Source: Casuarina equisetifolia
Lineage: Eukaryota > Streptophyta > Magnoliopsida > Fagales > Casuarinaceae
Direction of reading: 5' to 3'
Length of the DNA stretch: 64,000 nt
NCBI GenBank assembly: GCA_028551475.1
Contig: CM052356.1
Span: 1,064,001 to 1,128,000 of the forward strand
The notes beneath the pieces were generated by a model. The model was not told the origin of the DNA. It did no database searches and saw only the letters and a program-made list of their open reading frames with translations. Each line of letters opens with the position of its first letter. The stretch's first letter is position 1. Positions 1-11,214 of the stretch are shown in pieces. The translations under genes and the position numbers were made by a program.

Positions 1-108
1 CTTCTGAAGCTCAGGCCACGAGCAATGGACACTTCAATGGCTAAGTTTGTCGAAAAGCAGAAGCAGCAACTTGCATTAGGTGGAAGCTCAGGGGCGGTTT
101 TGAAATAA
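1..108 (+). CDS. 3' end of an unidentified protein-coding gene
   Basis: Frame 1 is open from the left edge for 35 codons to a TAA at 106-108 and ends ...GGSSGAVLK. The residues are charged and Gln/Lys rich (KFVEKQKQQLALGG), as in a real C-terminus, and AT-rich non-coding sequence begins within a few hundred bases. The start and any earlier exons lie outside the window. I do not recognise the family. It could also be a chance open frame, because only 35 codons are visible. Confidence 0.4.
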   Translation, partial: LLKLRPRAMDTSMAKFVEKQKQQLALGGSSGAVLK

Positions 109-3003
109 ACACTTTTCTCCTAAGGGTTCCATGGTCGCTGAACTACGTCCCGTTCTGAAAAACCAGCTTCTCTTGTGATGTCACAGCCAGGTTGCATCCA
201 ACGTACGACAGGACAGATCCCAGAATATTAGCGGACGATTAGAAGACAGACGGCCAGGATTTTAGATTCTACCAATAGTACCGACATTCAAAACGAAACG
301 ACTAGCTTGTTCGCCAGAGCCTCGCGGCATTCCGAGGATTCTGTCATCGGCACCGAGTTTGTCAGTCAGCGACGGTCACCTTCCCCCATAAAGTTACGAC
401 ATCGGGTAGGTAGACGGCTATGGAGGATATAATGTCAAAATTTTCCTATTTTTCGCTACATTTAAAATTACAAAAAAAGTCAAAAATATTTATAGCATTT
501 TCTTGTCCCCATCAATTAAATAGTTTTCATATTGGGAATGAACATGAAGACATATTAAAAGCCCACAACTGCTAATGGTTAAGTTTAATTGAAGGATTTT
601 ATTCATTTATTTTTATTTAATTTTTAAATTAAACTTTAAATTTTACTCTAACTCATCATTGATATGGTGTCACTATTATCAAGATAATCTATTAGTATGC
701 AGTAGGATATTAGAGGTTCTATAGTGAGAAAAAAGAAACTTATAGTTAAATTTTAACAAAATGAATTTTTTAATTTTTTTTAATAATTCACTAATTCAAA
801 TATCTTGAAGTGTTGAATTTAATTAAGAAATGATAAGCAATACTTGCTCATTATTAAAGTAAATGTTTGTTAACATTTTTTTTTAACTTTTTAATTAACG
901 TTTGGATTAATCTAACAAAATTTCTTTGCTTTTTGAACTGCATGGCAAAGATACTCCATGTGAGATGGGGTTAAGAGGATCGGACAGAGTAAGTACTGAA
1001 TAAACAACACGGGAATTGTTCCTAAGTGTCTTTTTGAAAGTTTTGCATTGAAAGATTGGAAAGGCATCAAAGTTTAATGTCTCTATGCATGCATGCAGGT
1101 AAAGACTATTCTTTTTGAGTTGTATCCATCATGCTTTCAAGAGTGACAAGGCGCGGTCCTACAATCCTTTTCTAAACAGGTAAAGTGATATGCTTATGTG
1201 AAATTAATTAGAAATTTAAAGAGATACTTACTATAAATCTATTTTATTTATGAGTTAATTAAAACTACGAGGATCATTTTAAGGAGATATTACACTTAAT
1301 CTTAAACTTATTTGTATTATGTCAACAATTTATTTTCAACAAAGTACCAGAAAAGTTGGGGGGACACGAGTGCTCTTTCCAATGGATATCTCCTGTCGTG
1401 ACTGCGATCATTTACTAAGCTTTTAAATAGATGATGACAAGCTTATCTCCCTCCTTGAACCTTGATCCAAGGGGACTTTGTCATCTATGGTAATCTTTTC
1501 TCTGTATTACTTAAAACATTATCCTATACAAAGACGTCCTGTCAGTCTATCCGGCAGCTTTGCTTTATTCCTCGGGATGCATGAAACAATTGGCTTATGC
1601 GGCCGGTAAAGCTGTTAAATGTTTGTTCTAGCCTTCCCAATCATCCATGAACACCAGGCGTGCCGGTTCCTTGATAATGGAGGAAGAGGGCCACCTTTTA
1701 CTGGCGTTTCGTGCTGTTCTAGATATCCAGTCTGTGTCATGAGACTAACCAAGAGAGTAAGTATCTTATGGAAGGTATATTGAAGAGGTGAAAAGATTTT
1801 TTTTTTTTTTTTTAAAAAAAGCAAGTGAAGTTAGTTTATAAATTAAATGATATTTTTTATATTTACAAACACTCAATGATAAATATTTTTTTAATATAAA
1901 ACTTTTATCATTAATATTTTTTAACATAACTAAAATATTTTAAGTTTAATGTTGAATCGAGTAAAGTGAATATTCTTTGTATACCTATAGTAGTATAAAG
2001 ACTTAAAGTTTAAATGAGAGTTACAACAAATTAATAGCATCTTGTGTACCCCATGTTGTTCTCTTTACCACTTCACTGGGGTGGGGGCAAATTGCTTTGA
2101 TTTTGCTTTTATGAACTTTTTGATATTTTATTACAGAAAAACTTATAATCTAATTGAAAAACTAGATTATAAGTTGGGTAAACATTACCCAATAGTCTTA
2201 TCATTGTAGTAAAGGCTTTCATTTTTAATTTTAGCCTATATAGCAACATTCATTAAACTCAGTATTAAATGAGCTAAAATATATGTTTCTCAATAATGGA
2301 ATATGGGGCTTATAAGCTATAGATCTATCATTCTAGGCCAATATGCCATCGAGTGAAATGCAATGAACGCTTCGTCTTCTTCCGTCAGGATATGTCAAAT
2401 CAGTTCAAATGGTAGCTACGCCAGGAAGGAACGAAAAACAAATCCCGAAAAGAACAAAAAAAATTAATAGCAATAAGCAGGCTAGCAGCAAACCCCACTG
2501 TCGACGAAAATTTCTACGGTTTTTACCGAGAACTGGGAAAAGGTCGCCATGGTTTTGGGTACAGTGTTCAAGGGGTGGGGTCGTAGGTAGCCATTGGCGA
2601 ACAGGGACACGCCAAGAGTAAGATCCAAGCCATTTCAGAAGCGAATTAAGAGGGCTTCAGGCTTTTCTTAAAGTCGTAGGAAAGTAGGGGTTGCTCCAAA
2701 ACTGCAAAAAAAGATTTGATTTTGATGTTTCATTGCCTGCTGGTACATCCCCACATAGAAAATCAGGTAGAGCTGTGTGCTGTATGCTTTAAATGAGGAC
2801 CAACCCCCCCCCTCTTCGCAATTGCTCTCCCTAGTAATCACAGTAACTCCAGTATCTGTTCCAGGAGTCACTTTTTCTTTTCTTTTCGTCCGCTCTTTCT
2901 GCTCTTCTTCTCTTTAGAATGACCTTTTGGGCTCTTGTCTCCTGTCTTCGGAGTTCCTGACATTCACATCCAGCTTTCCTCATTCTATTTGTCTCCGGAA
3001 GCA
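109..3003. other. Intergenic, AT-rich, no gene seen
   Basis: About 2.9 kb between the first partial gene and the PLATZ gene. The first ~300 bases may be 3' UTR of the gene at the left edge. The rest is AT-rich with homopolymer runs (a T run near 1799-1813). Open frames here are short, of odd composition and unlike any family I know. From about 2870 to 3003 the sequence becomes pyrimidine-rich and is probably the PLATZ promoter and 5' leader. Confidence 0.5.
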
Positions 3004-4118
3004 ATGGTGAACCTTATTTCAAATCTGCAATTTCTCCTCTCCTGCAGCAAGAGAAAGAATTTACAATAACATAACTTGAAGTTCTTGGTTTTCAGGTTGG
3101 TGTTAGTTCAGTACCTCACTGGCTTGAGGTTCTGCTGCAGGAGAAGTTCTTTAACCCTTGTACAATACACGAATTTGCTAAGAAGAATGAGAAGAACATC
3201 TTGTGCTTGGAATGTTGCATCAGCATTTGCCCTCACTGTGTGCCTTCCCACCGCCCTCACCGTCTCTTACAGGTCCATACAGAAACTGGTTCATAGGTTC
3301 ACTATCAGTAGAATTTGCATAACATTTTGCATATATTTCAGATCAGAAGGTATGTCTACCAGGATGTGATCAGGCTGAGTGATGCTCAGCAATTGATGAA
3401 CTGTTCCCTTGTTCAAGTAAGCTTAAAACTTCAAAGATTTTCACTCCTCTACTTGCATTGCAGTTTTAGTTCTTTTGATTCTCTTTGATTGCACAGCCAT
3501 ACACAACGAACAGTGCAAAAGTGGTGTTTTTGAAGCAAAGGCCACTGTCACGCCCCTTGAAAGGCTCAGGCAAGTTTTGCTTCACATGCGACCGCAGCCT
3601 CCAAGAACCATACCTCTACTGCTCCCTCTCCTGCAAGGTCCTCTTTGCTCATATTTTCTCCACTTCAACTCGATTTTATCATCTGGGTCGTGCTTATAAT
3701 CAACAAAATCTACCATGTGTTACAGGTTCATCACCACCTTGTGACCCGCAACAGTGATGGAAACTGCGACTTCTTAACAGTGTTACCAGAAAAACCGAGA
3801 AGTGAGAGCCCTTCAGAGGTGGAAGAAGATGATCAAATGACGCCTGAGTCGATCCTAGACTCGGCCGTCTCTATATCGGGCTCCGGGTCGGCCACTGCAA
3901 TTGGAAGTGGAAGCGGCGGCGGCGGTGGCGGGGTTAGTGCAGTGCGATTTAAAACACTATCTTGTGGTACTGTCACAACTGAGTTCGTGAAAAAGAAACG
4001 CAGCAGCTTGAAGTCGGTCCCTCCGGATTCTTACCGGCCAAGGAGCTCGCCGGCGGCGGAGATTGCCTTGGCTCTGAACCGGCGGAAGGGTGTTCCTCAT
4101 CGTTCACCATTGAATTAA
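3004..4118 (+). CDS. PLATZ transcription factor (plant AT-rich sequence- and zinc-binding protein)
   Basis: Five exons with GT-AG introns: 3004-3006, 3096-3272, 3342-3416, 3497-3637, 3726-4118, giving 262 aa. All junctions fall between codons. Exon 1 carries only the ATG, and exon 2 continues VGVSSVPHWLEVLLQEKFF. The PLATZ zinc-binding core is complete: C23-x2-H26, C38-x2-C41, C46-x2-C49, H53-x2-H56, then RRYVYQDVIRL (62-72), NSAKVVFL (90-97) and a second cluster C113-x2-C116, C127-x3-C131. The C-terminal half is low-complexity with a glycine run (about 182-187) and basic patches, as is common in the family. PLATZ proteins are plant-specific nuclear proteins that bind A/T-rich DNA and often repress transcription. 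The start is inferred from splice phase and homology; the one-codon first exon is the least certain part. Confidence 0.88.
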
Positions 4119-5112
4119 ACGTGGAGGAAGAAAACCCACATGTTGCATATTTTGCTGCTTTCTTGACCATTTCCAAGAATTTAACATGACTTCTACTATT
4201 GACTGATAATTATCCTTATTGCCTGCCTGTCTACCTGATCCAAATTTACTAAAATATTCATCATTTTATATATTTGAGATACATAATTACTTTTTCATGG
4301 GAGAAACTTATAAATAGTATTTTCGGTATAGCCCATACTAATAGCTTAATCACAAAATATTTGGTGGAAGGTTTTAAAGTTTTGGGATTAAATCAACCCA
4401 TCCCCCTTTATCTATTAAAAATACGTATTTTTACATGATAACATAAGGTTCTTCATCAGAGAAAATTGTGCGTTAATTACAATTCTCATTAAGCTCTTTC
4501 CGCATATTACTATTTTCACTAGTAACTTAGAAAATTAAGAACATATTTGAAAGTTATGATGTGCCAAAAATTATGTACATTGTGAAAAAGAAAGAAAAAC
4601 AACCATAGAAATAAAATTGATTCAAAATTATTGAAATGTGACAAGTACGTGGCTTAATTGATAGCTCATATAGAGCAAAAAGTCTCAAGTTTGATACCTA
4701 ATTCTTCCATATTCACCATATATCTTTAAAATAATTTTAAAATATTCAGCAATGTTATCAATTTAGTAAAAGAGTCTTCGTTTACACGAAAAAATAAGCA
4801 TATAACTTCATATTGTCAATGAGTTGGCTCTCACTAATTAGTAATTAATCATATTACCCTAAAATATAATATTCAAGTAACTTAACTGTAATTGATTGAA
4901 CCCAGTGCATACAAAATATATATTTTTGTATCACTCGCATAGCAATGGAAAAGAATAAACATTATTATAACTAAAATAACAGATAAAGCAAAAGGACTAA
5001 CGACAAATATCATGTCTAAAATTTATCCTCAGCAACTAAGTCCTTTTTTTTTTTCCCAATCTGGAATTTTTTAAAAAGAGAGAAATAGATTATTGTAGCT
5101 AAATTTCAAGGA
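4119..5112. other. Intergenic, AT-rich
   Basis: The 3' flank of the PLATZ gene followed by AT-rich sequence. No coding potential, structured RNA or recognisable repeat apart from poly-T near 5043-5053. Confidence 0.5.
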
Positions 5113-5183
5113 GCACCAGTGGTCTAGTGGTAGAATAGTACCCTGCCACGGTACAGACCCGGGTTCGATTCCCGGCTGGTGCA
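5113..5183 (+). tRNA. tRNA-Gly(GCC), intact
   Basis: 71 nt that fold as a cloverleaf. The acceptor stem GCACCAG pairs with CTGGTGC. A-box-like GTGGTCTAGTGG and B-box GGTTCGATTCC are present. The anticodon stem GTACC/GGTAC closes a seven-base loop CTGCCAC with anticodon GCC. The discriminator base is A. A T6 run about 10 bases downstream is a pol III terminator. The sequence is identical to 7772-7842. It lies 280 bp beyond the stop codon of FMO-1, on the opposite strand. Confidence 0.97.
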
Positions 5184-5463
5184 GCCATAATTTTTTGCCT
5201 CCTTAGTATCTCTCACCTGTATTCCATTTTACTGGTGAGCAAACAGCACAAGTAACAAAATATGTTCATCAAGCTCTCACATTTGAGCATTTTCTAAACT
5301 TCTAAATCTTAATTTATTCACTTTCATTTTCTGTGGTTTACAATATTGATTTTCTGTGGTTTACAATATTGCACCTCTCACTTATCAATGTCTCTATAAT
5401 TGTGCTTTATTTCCTGTCAACAACTCAAAAGGAAAAGGGAACATGAGGAGTCCTAAAAGTCGA
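5184..5463. other. Spacer between tRNA-Gly and FMO-1, shared array flank
   Basis: Contains the pol III T-run and a stretch at about 5232-5300 (GTGAGCAAACAGCACAAGTAAC... then TTTGAGCATTTTCTA) that also occurs at about 9505-9575, 14885-14945 and 35305-35365, each time just before FMO exon 7 sequence on the + strand. It is therefore part of the duplicated unit. A short direct repeat (GATTTTCTGTGGTTTACAAT) lies at about 5328-5370. Confidence 0.5.
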
Positions 5464-7548
5464 TCACCGAGAGGTGTAATTGATGAAATCCTCGCGAGCT
5501 TGCTCAACCAAGTCATGATCTTCCCATTCATCACGGTAAGACTCAGGCCGAGCAACCCTGTTCTTTCTAGAATGAAAGTACATTTGCTCTCTCCATTCTT
5601 CATCTGCAGCACATCCACACTGCTTGCCAAGCCATTCATTGTATTCAAACTGCAAAGTAACATCCAGAACTCCTTTGAAGATGACCAACACTGAAAGTAA
5701 AAACTTCGGAATAGTCGATGTTAGGATCCTGAAATGAGGAAATCTGTACCTGATAATCATCCAAGTTGTGAGTGTATCGCTTAGGCATGCCAGAAGCTTC
5801 AAGCGACAAGTAAAAAGCTTCAACATCTTCCATCATTTCTTGCTGTGATGGAAGCTTGAATCGACCAGATAAAACACCAGCTATCCACTTGCTTTGTGAT
5901 TCACACAGGGGAAAAGGAATAACCTGGCACCAACCACTACCAAAGCTTAACTTCCACCATCAACAAAAATCAAATCAAAGATACAAGGGCATGCTGTTGT
6001 AAGACGATATAACCTTCCATGGTAACCCAACAAAGGAAAGCCATGGGGCCAAAGCCGGAGGGAAAATGTGCTTGTACAGTGGCCCCACACGGTTGTCATC
6101 CACAGTCACGGATCCATTGGTGTCAAGAAAAGGAAAATGATACTTGTACCTTTTAAAAAGAAACAGCTTTCTAATATAATCTCAGAAATGACAATTGCAA
6201 ATAGAATTTTGGTCCCAAGTGAAGCTCAAGCCCCAATAATGGAGTTCTGAACATACCCAGTACAGTGAAGAATGACATCAGCAAGGATGGAGCTGCCGTC
6301 CTCGAAATGTACAGAACCATCTTCACCAACACTTTCTATCTGCATCATTTTAAACTTCGGATTAGCACTTCAGATGGACTTTACACAGCAGGGATAAGAA
6401 TTTTTACCATAGGATGAAGCCACATATTATCATATCCAGGCTGCTTTCCAGATCTTCCATCTGGAATTCTTCTAGCTGCTACATGGACTTCTGTGGCAAC
6501 ACCAGCTATGTCGCGAGAAATATCAACGGCACTTGCTGCACTTCCTATCAAAATCACTATCTGCCAAGAGAACAGCAAATTGACATAAGCCCAGTAGCAA
6601 TTCATTGCAAAGAAACGAAACTGTGCAGAAAAGATTCCATCTTTTAGCTTCTCATGATGCAGATTAGTAGTTGACAGGACATTCACTTTCCATACACACG
6701 AATGAAGATCGAATCTTTTGGGATTCTGCTCTCGAGATATCAAGTTGATAGAATTGGGTTCTCAAGTAAAGAAAGAGATGGAATTCAGGCACATACTTGG
6801 TCCCAAAAAGGCTCTGGAACGCGATAATTGTGGCTGTGAATTTGCTTCCCAGGCCATCTGCTGATGCCTGAAAGAAATGAAAAGAAAAGAATAAACCTCG
6901 GGGGAACTGATCTTGGAATTCGCGATTCACATTCGTCTGCCCCACAAGTATGTATATACCGGGAATTTCAGCGATAAGAGGCTCAGTGTAGTGGCCGTTA
7001 CAGAAAACAATGGCGTCAAAAATCTCTTCCACTTCCCTCTCTCCACCGCCTCTCTTTCCTGATATCACTCTCCACTTCGAGCCTTCCTCTAATCCCACGC
7101 GCACTACCTCCGTCTCCAATCGCACCAGTTCAGCGATCCCAAACTCGCACGCGAAGTCCACCAGATACATGAGGACCTCCCGGTGACCCGGGTAGCGTCT
7201 GGGGTCGCGGTCGGGGTGGTCCCGGGAGACGAACGGGTAATCCCGGAACCCCATGGTCTCGCGGGGGAGGTTGGTGCGGAGGGAGCGGTAGAGGCTGGAA
7301 TGGACTATCGTCCGCTTCGGGTCGAGCCCGAGTGGATCGGACTCCACCATTGAAGTGTACACCCAGGTGCCACCCACCTGGTCGCCCCGCTCGAAGACCA
7401 CCACGCTGTGGCCCTCGCGCCGCAGCTCTCGCGCAGCCACGAGCCCGGCGGCACCGGCGCCAATCACCGCCACGCGGCGGGAAGCGAGTTGGGAGGGCAG
7501 GCGTTGTATCGTCAGCGTTCCTGTCGTCATTCTCGCCGGGATCGCCAT
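5464..7548 (-). CDS. FMO-1: flavin-containing monooxygenase, FMO GS-OX-like, intact
   Basis: Seven exons (transcript order): 7548-6960, 6867-6797, 6560-6408, 6339-6257, 6149-6014, 5923-5750, 5649-5464; all phases join, giving 463 aa, close to the ~460 aa of plant FMO GS-OX proteins. FAD-binding GAGAAG at residues 30-35. The FMO-identifying region reads WPGKQIHSHNY at 201-211. The NADPH-binding segment is IGSAASAVDISRDIAG from about 225. FAD and NADPH drive transfer of one oxygen to a soft S or N atom. Family members S-oxygenate methylthioalkyl glucosinolates in Brassicales; in other plants the substrate is unknown. ATG 7548 is the first in frame and gives about 9-22 residues more than the paralogs. 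Exon 1 is strongly GC-rich, introns AT-rich. An intact tRNA-Gly lies on each side. Confidence 0.9.
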
Positions 7549-7771
7549 GGATGATGCATGTGAATTTTAGATAATGTAACCGGGATCTGATTGTCTTTCC
7601 CATGACGGACGGCTTGCGGATCGTTGATTTCTTAAGAGATGTACGGTTGCGAGGGCTGCTAATGATATTACGTCTTAAGCACGTAACTTGGGCGTACCAC
7701 TTACAGCAGTAGAATGCATAAAATATTATGTTTTTGTTACAAATATAATTTTATTATTTGACCCTCACATG
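7549..7771. promoter_or_regulatory. FMO-1 upstream region
   Basis: Presumed promoter and 5' leader of FMO-1, placed only by its position before ATG 7548. It resembles the 5' flanks of the other copies near the gene (a CGGACGGCTTGC-like motif also seen near 13425 and 33715). I could not fix a TATA box or transcription start with confidence. Confidence 0.35.
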
Positions 7772-7842
7772 GCACCAGTGGTCTAGTGGTAGAATAGTAC
7801 CCTGCCACGGTACAGACCCGGGTTCGATTCCCGGCTGGTGCA
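7772..7842 (+). tRNA. tRNA-Gly(GCC), intact second copy
   Basis: Identical over all 71 nt to 5113-5183: same stems, A and B boxes, GCC anticodon and discriminator A. It is followed by TTTT four bases downstream, a shorter terminator than in the first copy. The flanks of the two copies differ, so both genes appear maintained rather than freshly copied. Confidence 0.97.
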
Positions 7843-8925
7843 AATGCTTTTGCACTCCATTTAATTGTTTTCAGTTTTATTTTATTATTTTTTTAGCCAT
7901 ATAAATAGATTTTAGACTTTCCTAGGCAAGGAAAGATTAATGTTGCCGGACTTCTAGCCATATAAATAGATTTAATTACTTTTTCTGTTGATCTTTTAGG
8001 ATAGAGTTGCCAAGTAGTATTAAAACTAAAAAAAATGGAATGACAAATTTAAGACTTTTAGGCAAAGAAAGATTGATGTTATTGGACTTCCAGCCACATA
8101 AGCAAGTTTGACCATTTTTTTGTATTGGGTAAACCTTCTAAGATAAAATTTAAAGCTATAACAAATGGTATTAAAATCCGGATAATTCAAATCGAACCAA
8201 TTTGATGTCTGAATGTCAAATTTAAGACGAGTAGGCAAAGGAAAATTGATGTTATGGGACTCCTAGCCATATAAGTAGGTTTGATTACATTCTTTTTATT
8301 GAGTTAATCTTTTTGAATAAAACTTAGATATGTAACAAGTGATATTAAAATTAATTTGGGACTTGACTCCTTACACCAAGCATTCATAAGTGGGGTTAGC
8401 AAGGGGGTCAACCATGTTAGGTGCAACCTAGGTTTTGTTATGAGATATTAACATGTTAATCAATTTACTTTGCTATTAAAACAAGATGGTTCTTGCAAGT
8501 AATAGCAAGAGAAGACAAGTCCTAAAACTTTGATTCTTGAGAAAACGTAGGTTTGATTTTCACTTGTGCAATTTTTTTTTGGCACCGCCAATTGATCTAG
8601 ATCTATTTAATTCTTTTATGTATATATATATATTAATGAATATGTAGATTTATTAATTCAAAAACAAGAGAATACAAAAATTTAAAGACATATCTCAATA
8701 CTACAATTCATCTAAGAGAAATTAATTTATACATTTTTATTGATTAAAGAGGGGGCATTGTGAAATTTAAGACTTTTCCAAACAAAGGAAGACTCAAACC
8801 ATTAAAAATTTGATTAAACTATTAACATATTAATAACTCACTTTATTATTAATAAAAGGGTGGTTCTTGCAAGTGATAGGAGGAGAAGACACAACCCTTG
8901 AAACTTTTGTTTACCTAAAAACATG
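7843..8925. repeat. Imperfect tandem repeat and decayed array flank
   Basis: From about 7915 to 8440 a 130-200 bp unit occurs three times (starting near 7915, 8045 and 8220). Each contains AGGCAAAGGAAAGATTGATG-like sequence, GGACTTCTAGCCATATAA, TTTGATTAC, a GAGTTGATCTTT-like segment and GATATTAAAATTAA. Related single copies occur at about 10140-10350 and 24660-24890. From about 8440 to 8600 the sequence matches 24890-25080 and contains a tRNA-Gly-like 3' remnant (about 8540-8565). No coding capacity; no transposon ends found. Confidence 0.5.
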
Positions 8926-9031
8926 TTAGTCACCAACATGATATGTAGTGTAGTTGATGAAATCCTTGTGAGCTTGCGCAACCAAGTCATTATCTTCCCA
9001 TTTGTCTTGGAAATAATCATGTTGAACTAAT
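8926..9031 (-). pseudogene. FMO relic R1: end of exon 7 only
   Basis: On the minus strand this reads ...KWEDNDLVAQAHKDF INYTTYHVGD and a TAA at 8926-8928, matching the C-terminus of FMO-2. Exons 1-6 and the first part of exon 7 are missing. At about 9032 the FMO sequence joins directly to the flank repeat that elsewhere lies upstream of FMO genes, which points to a deletion of nearly the whole gene body. Confidence 0.7.
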
Positions 9032-9600
9032 ATGTTCTTACCTATGATGGAATAATGGGTAAGTAGGTTAAGATGTTATAGCTTTTTTTAATGTTAAAGA
9101 GTGGTAAAAATGTTGATTATGATGTGACATACAAATAACTGTATCCTAGTGATTGTATACCTTGGTTTATATTGGTTTACTATGTCTTATAGATGTGAAT
9201 ATAATTTTCTTTCTTACAAGCTTTTTATAAAAAAAAAAAAGGCTTTTTCATATGATATCAAAGTTAACTTTGAAGTGAGTATCCATCACTCATAAATTTG
9301 GTCTCTATTGGATATATTTCCCAATAATTAGAGCAAAATGACATGTTGAAATCTAGAATATATTCGTCATTATCATTTTAACATGTTCTTAGCACCATGA
9401 TAATGTTGTGCTATATTTTGTGCCTTAATATGAAGGCAAAGAAGAGTAAGATAAGGCAATGTTGAACTTTCTAATGGTAAATAGTACCCTGCATTTGATT
9501 GTGCATGAGTGGTAAATGACACAAGTAATAAAAAGACATGATCATTAAGCGCTTAAATTTAAGCATTTTCTAGCCCTCTCAATGATCATAATCTCTTAGC
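9032..9600. repeat. Array flank repeat, copy 1 (with tRNA-Gly remnant)
   Basis: Begins ACCTATGATGGAATAATGGGT and continues through TGTTAAAGAGTGGTAAAAATGTTG to GCATTTTCTAG. Homologous copies are at about 14415-14945 and 34860-35370. Near the end, 9470-9506 reads TCTAATGGTAAATAGTACCCTGC...TTGATTGTGCAT, which aligns with the D-arm, anticodon stem and 3' end of tRNA-Gly with an internal deletion. No protein-coding potential. Confidence 0.6.
9470..9506 (+). pseudogene. tRNA-Gly remnant
   Basis: GGTAAATAGTACCCTGC matches GGTAGAATAGTACCCTGC of the intact tRNA-Gly genes except for one missing base, preceded by TCTAATGG (intact TCTAGTGG) and followed by TTGATTGTGCA (intact ends GATTCCCGGCTGGTGCA). 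The centre is deleted. It occupies the place, relative to the following FMO exon 7, that the intact tRNA holds beside FMO-1. Confidence 0.6.
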
Positions 9601-9664
9601 ACAAGGGTGGTTCCAATGAGAATCATAAGGAGAAGACGAGTTTTGAAACTTGATTATTACGAAA

Positions 9665-10102
9665 CATGTTTCTCACCAGTTGGATTCGAGGTGTAGCTGG
9701 TGAAATCTTTATGAGCTTGCACAACCAAGTCATCATCTTCCCATTCATCTTAGTAATAAACAAGTCAAGCCCTTTATGTTCTGCAGCACACTTGCTCTGC
9801 GCTGCAAGCCATTCATTGTACTCGAACTGCAAAAGTAGCATCTAGAAAATCTCCATTAACGTTCTTTGATTATGCAGGATGGCTCTATTTAGCCGAACAA
9901 CATCAAAATAGACCATGTTAGGCTTATGGCTTGAGCAAATATGTACCTACCTATCACCCATTTCTTTATTAGAGATTTCAGGTGAGGAGTAAAAAGTTTC
10001 AACCTCTTCCATCATCTCTTGTTGTCATGAAAGCTTCAATTGACTAGACAAAACACTAGTTATTCACTTGCTTTGTAATTCAAACTGGGGGAAAGCTACG
10101 AC
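9665..10102 (-). pseudogene. FMO relic R2: exons 6 and 7
   Basis: Exon 7 (about 9826-9665) starts FEYNEWLAAQSKCAA and then loses part of the conserved EEWRK...ARPDYY region, shifting the frame; the later WEDDDLVVQAHKDF region is recognisable. Exon 6 (about 10102-9950) retains the counterparts of SKW...SGRLKLPSQQEMMEE but with changes, and its acceptor is AAG instead of CAG. Exons 1-5 are absent. The relic runs into the dispersed repeat at about 10110. Confidence 0.75.
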
Positions 10103-10109
10103 TTGGCAC

Positions 10110-10352
10110 CGGCAATAAACAAAGGTTAAACTAGTTCCAAAACCGACATTCTCACGAAAGAAAAATTGGCATTACCGGACTTCTAGCCATATAAAAAGGT
10201 TTGACTACATTTTTTACAGAGTTGATCTTTGAGGACAGAACTCAGACATGTGATAAGTGATATTAAAATTAACCTTCAACCTGACTTGACTCCTTTTGCC
10301 AAGCATTCCTAAGTGGGTTAGGCAGAGCAGGTCAACCATGTCAGATGCAACA
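10110..10352. repeat. Dispersed flank repeat
   Basis: Single copy of the unit that is tandemly repeated at 7915-8440: it contains GGACTTCTAGCCATATAA, GAGTTGATCTTTGAGGA and GGTCAACCATGTCAGATGCAA. The closest match is 24660-24880. It ends abruptly at about 10352, where a host gene fragment begins. Confidence 0.55.
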
Positions 10353-11214
10353 TACATTCAACTTGCAGTTCAACTTTCAGCTTGTTCGGCCATATGAGAG
10401 GAACCTACGGACTTTGGGTCAGATTCAGAATCATCGGTCTCTTAAATCCTGTCAGCGGGTTATCTGCATCTAGCTCTCCCAGTATAGTGCATGTACCATT
10501 CACGTTCCCACATTTCTCCTACACTTCCACTTGACATTCCACGAGTTGTTACAAGCATGCCCATTTCAGAATCTTCACGACAAACTCCATTAAATTCCAC
10601 ATTATTCTCCAGGAAATCCTCCATGACCTGGTCTTCCAGATTTAACCAAGACAAGGCTGCCGTTTCTTCATAATTAAAACCATTTACATAACGATCATAA
10701 GCTAAATCAATGGTCTGCTCTAAGTGCAGCGGAAAGTCTAGATTTATGTCCAAGGGGTAATCTGTGTAATCTCAGTATTAAGAGGCTCTGTCTCAACCAT
10801 CTAGGAGAAATTGGTTCTTTATTGATTTGAAAAAACGGCTCCTGGATACGCTGCAAAGGCAATAATTCTTCATGTGGAACTGAGTGACAAGACCCTCCTA
10901 CTTCAAAGTTTCCTGCACCTCCTAAATACTGTTCCTGAGATTCAAGTCGATTTGCTTCCTGTTCTGCATAGAAGGACTGGACAGCATTTAGATGGCTGTC
11001 AGGAGAAGAAGGAAGCGACGGGCCAGGTGTTGTAACATCAAAAGCAGAGGAGGACCACTCGAACATGGCTTGATAGTTATCCGGTGGAAGATATTGAGGA
11101 ACTAACTCATCTGTTACAACCTCATTATTCGTGGTGGCAAACAACATGGGAATTAATCGAAATTCCAGAAGAAGAGGACGAGAACATATCCTCTGAAATT
11201 CCAATATCATTGCA
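10353..11214 (-). pseudogene. Inserted fragment of an unrelated host gene, acidic C-terminal region
   Basis: On the minus strand two long, non-FMO open stretches encode a Ser/Glu/Asp-rich protein: about 11160-10790 (VVTDELVPQYLPPDNYQAM, then SSSAFDVTTPGPSLPSSPDS) and about 10760-10460 (LEQTIDLAYDRYVNGFNYEE, later NLEDQVMEDFLENN, ending MWEREWYMH). They lie in different frames, and the 5' part (EDMFSSSSSGIS near 11180) is in a third frame, so the copy is frameshifted or contains unrecognised introns. Composition resembles the activation region of a transcription factor; a NAC-type C-terminus is possible but I cannot show it. Compared with paralogous flanks at 8430-8460 and 24885-24915, this block replaces about 40 bp of normal flank. 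Confidence 0.5.

Noticed and set aside
2409-2621. Small + strand open frame before the PLATZ gene
   Set aside because: Basic, low-information peptide (KQIPKRTKKINSNKQ) with no family, no splice context and no conserved feature.
7130-7603. Long open frames overlapping FMO exon 1 in other frames and on the + strand (also near 12935-13526, 33270-33851, 37675-38179, 51803-52288)
   Set aside because: Shadows of the GC-rich exon 1; they recur in every paralog with frames broken at different points and give Arg/Pro-rich nonsense.
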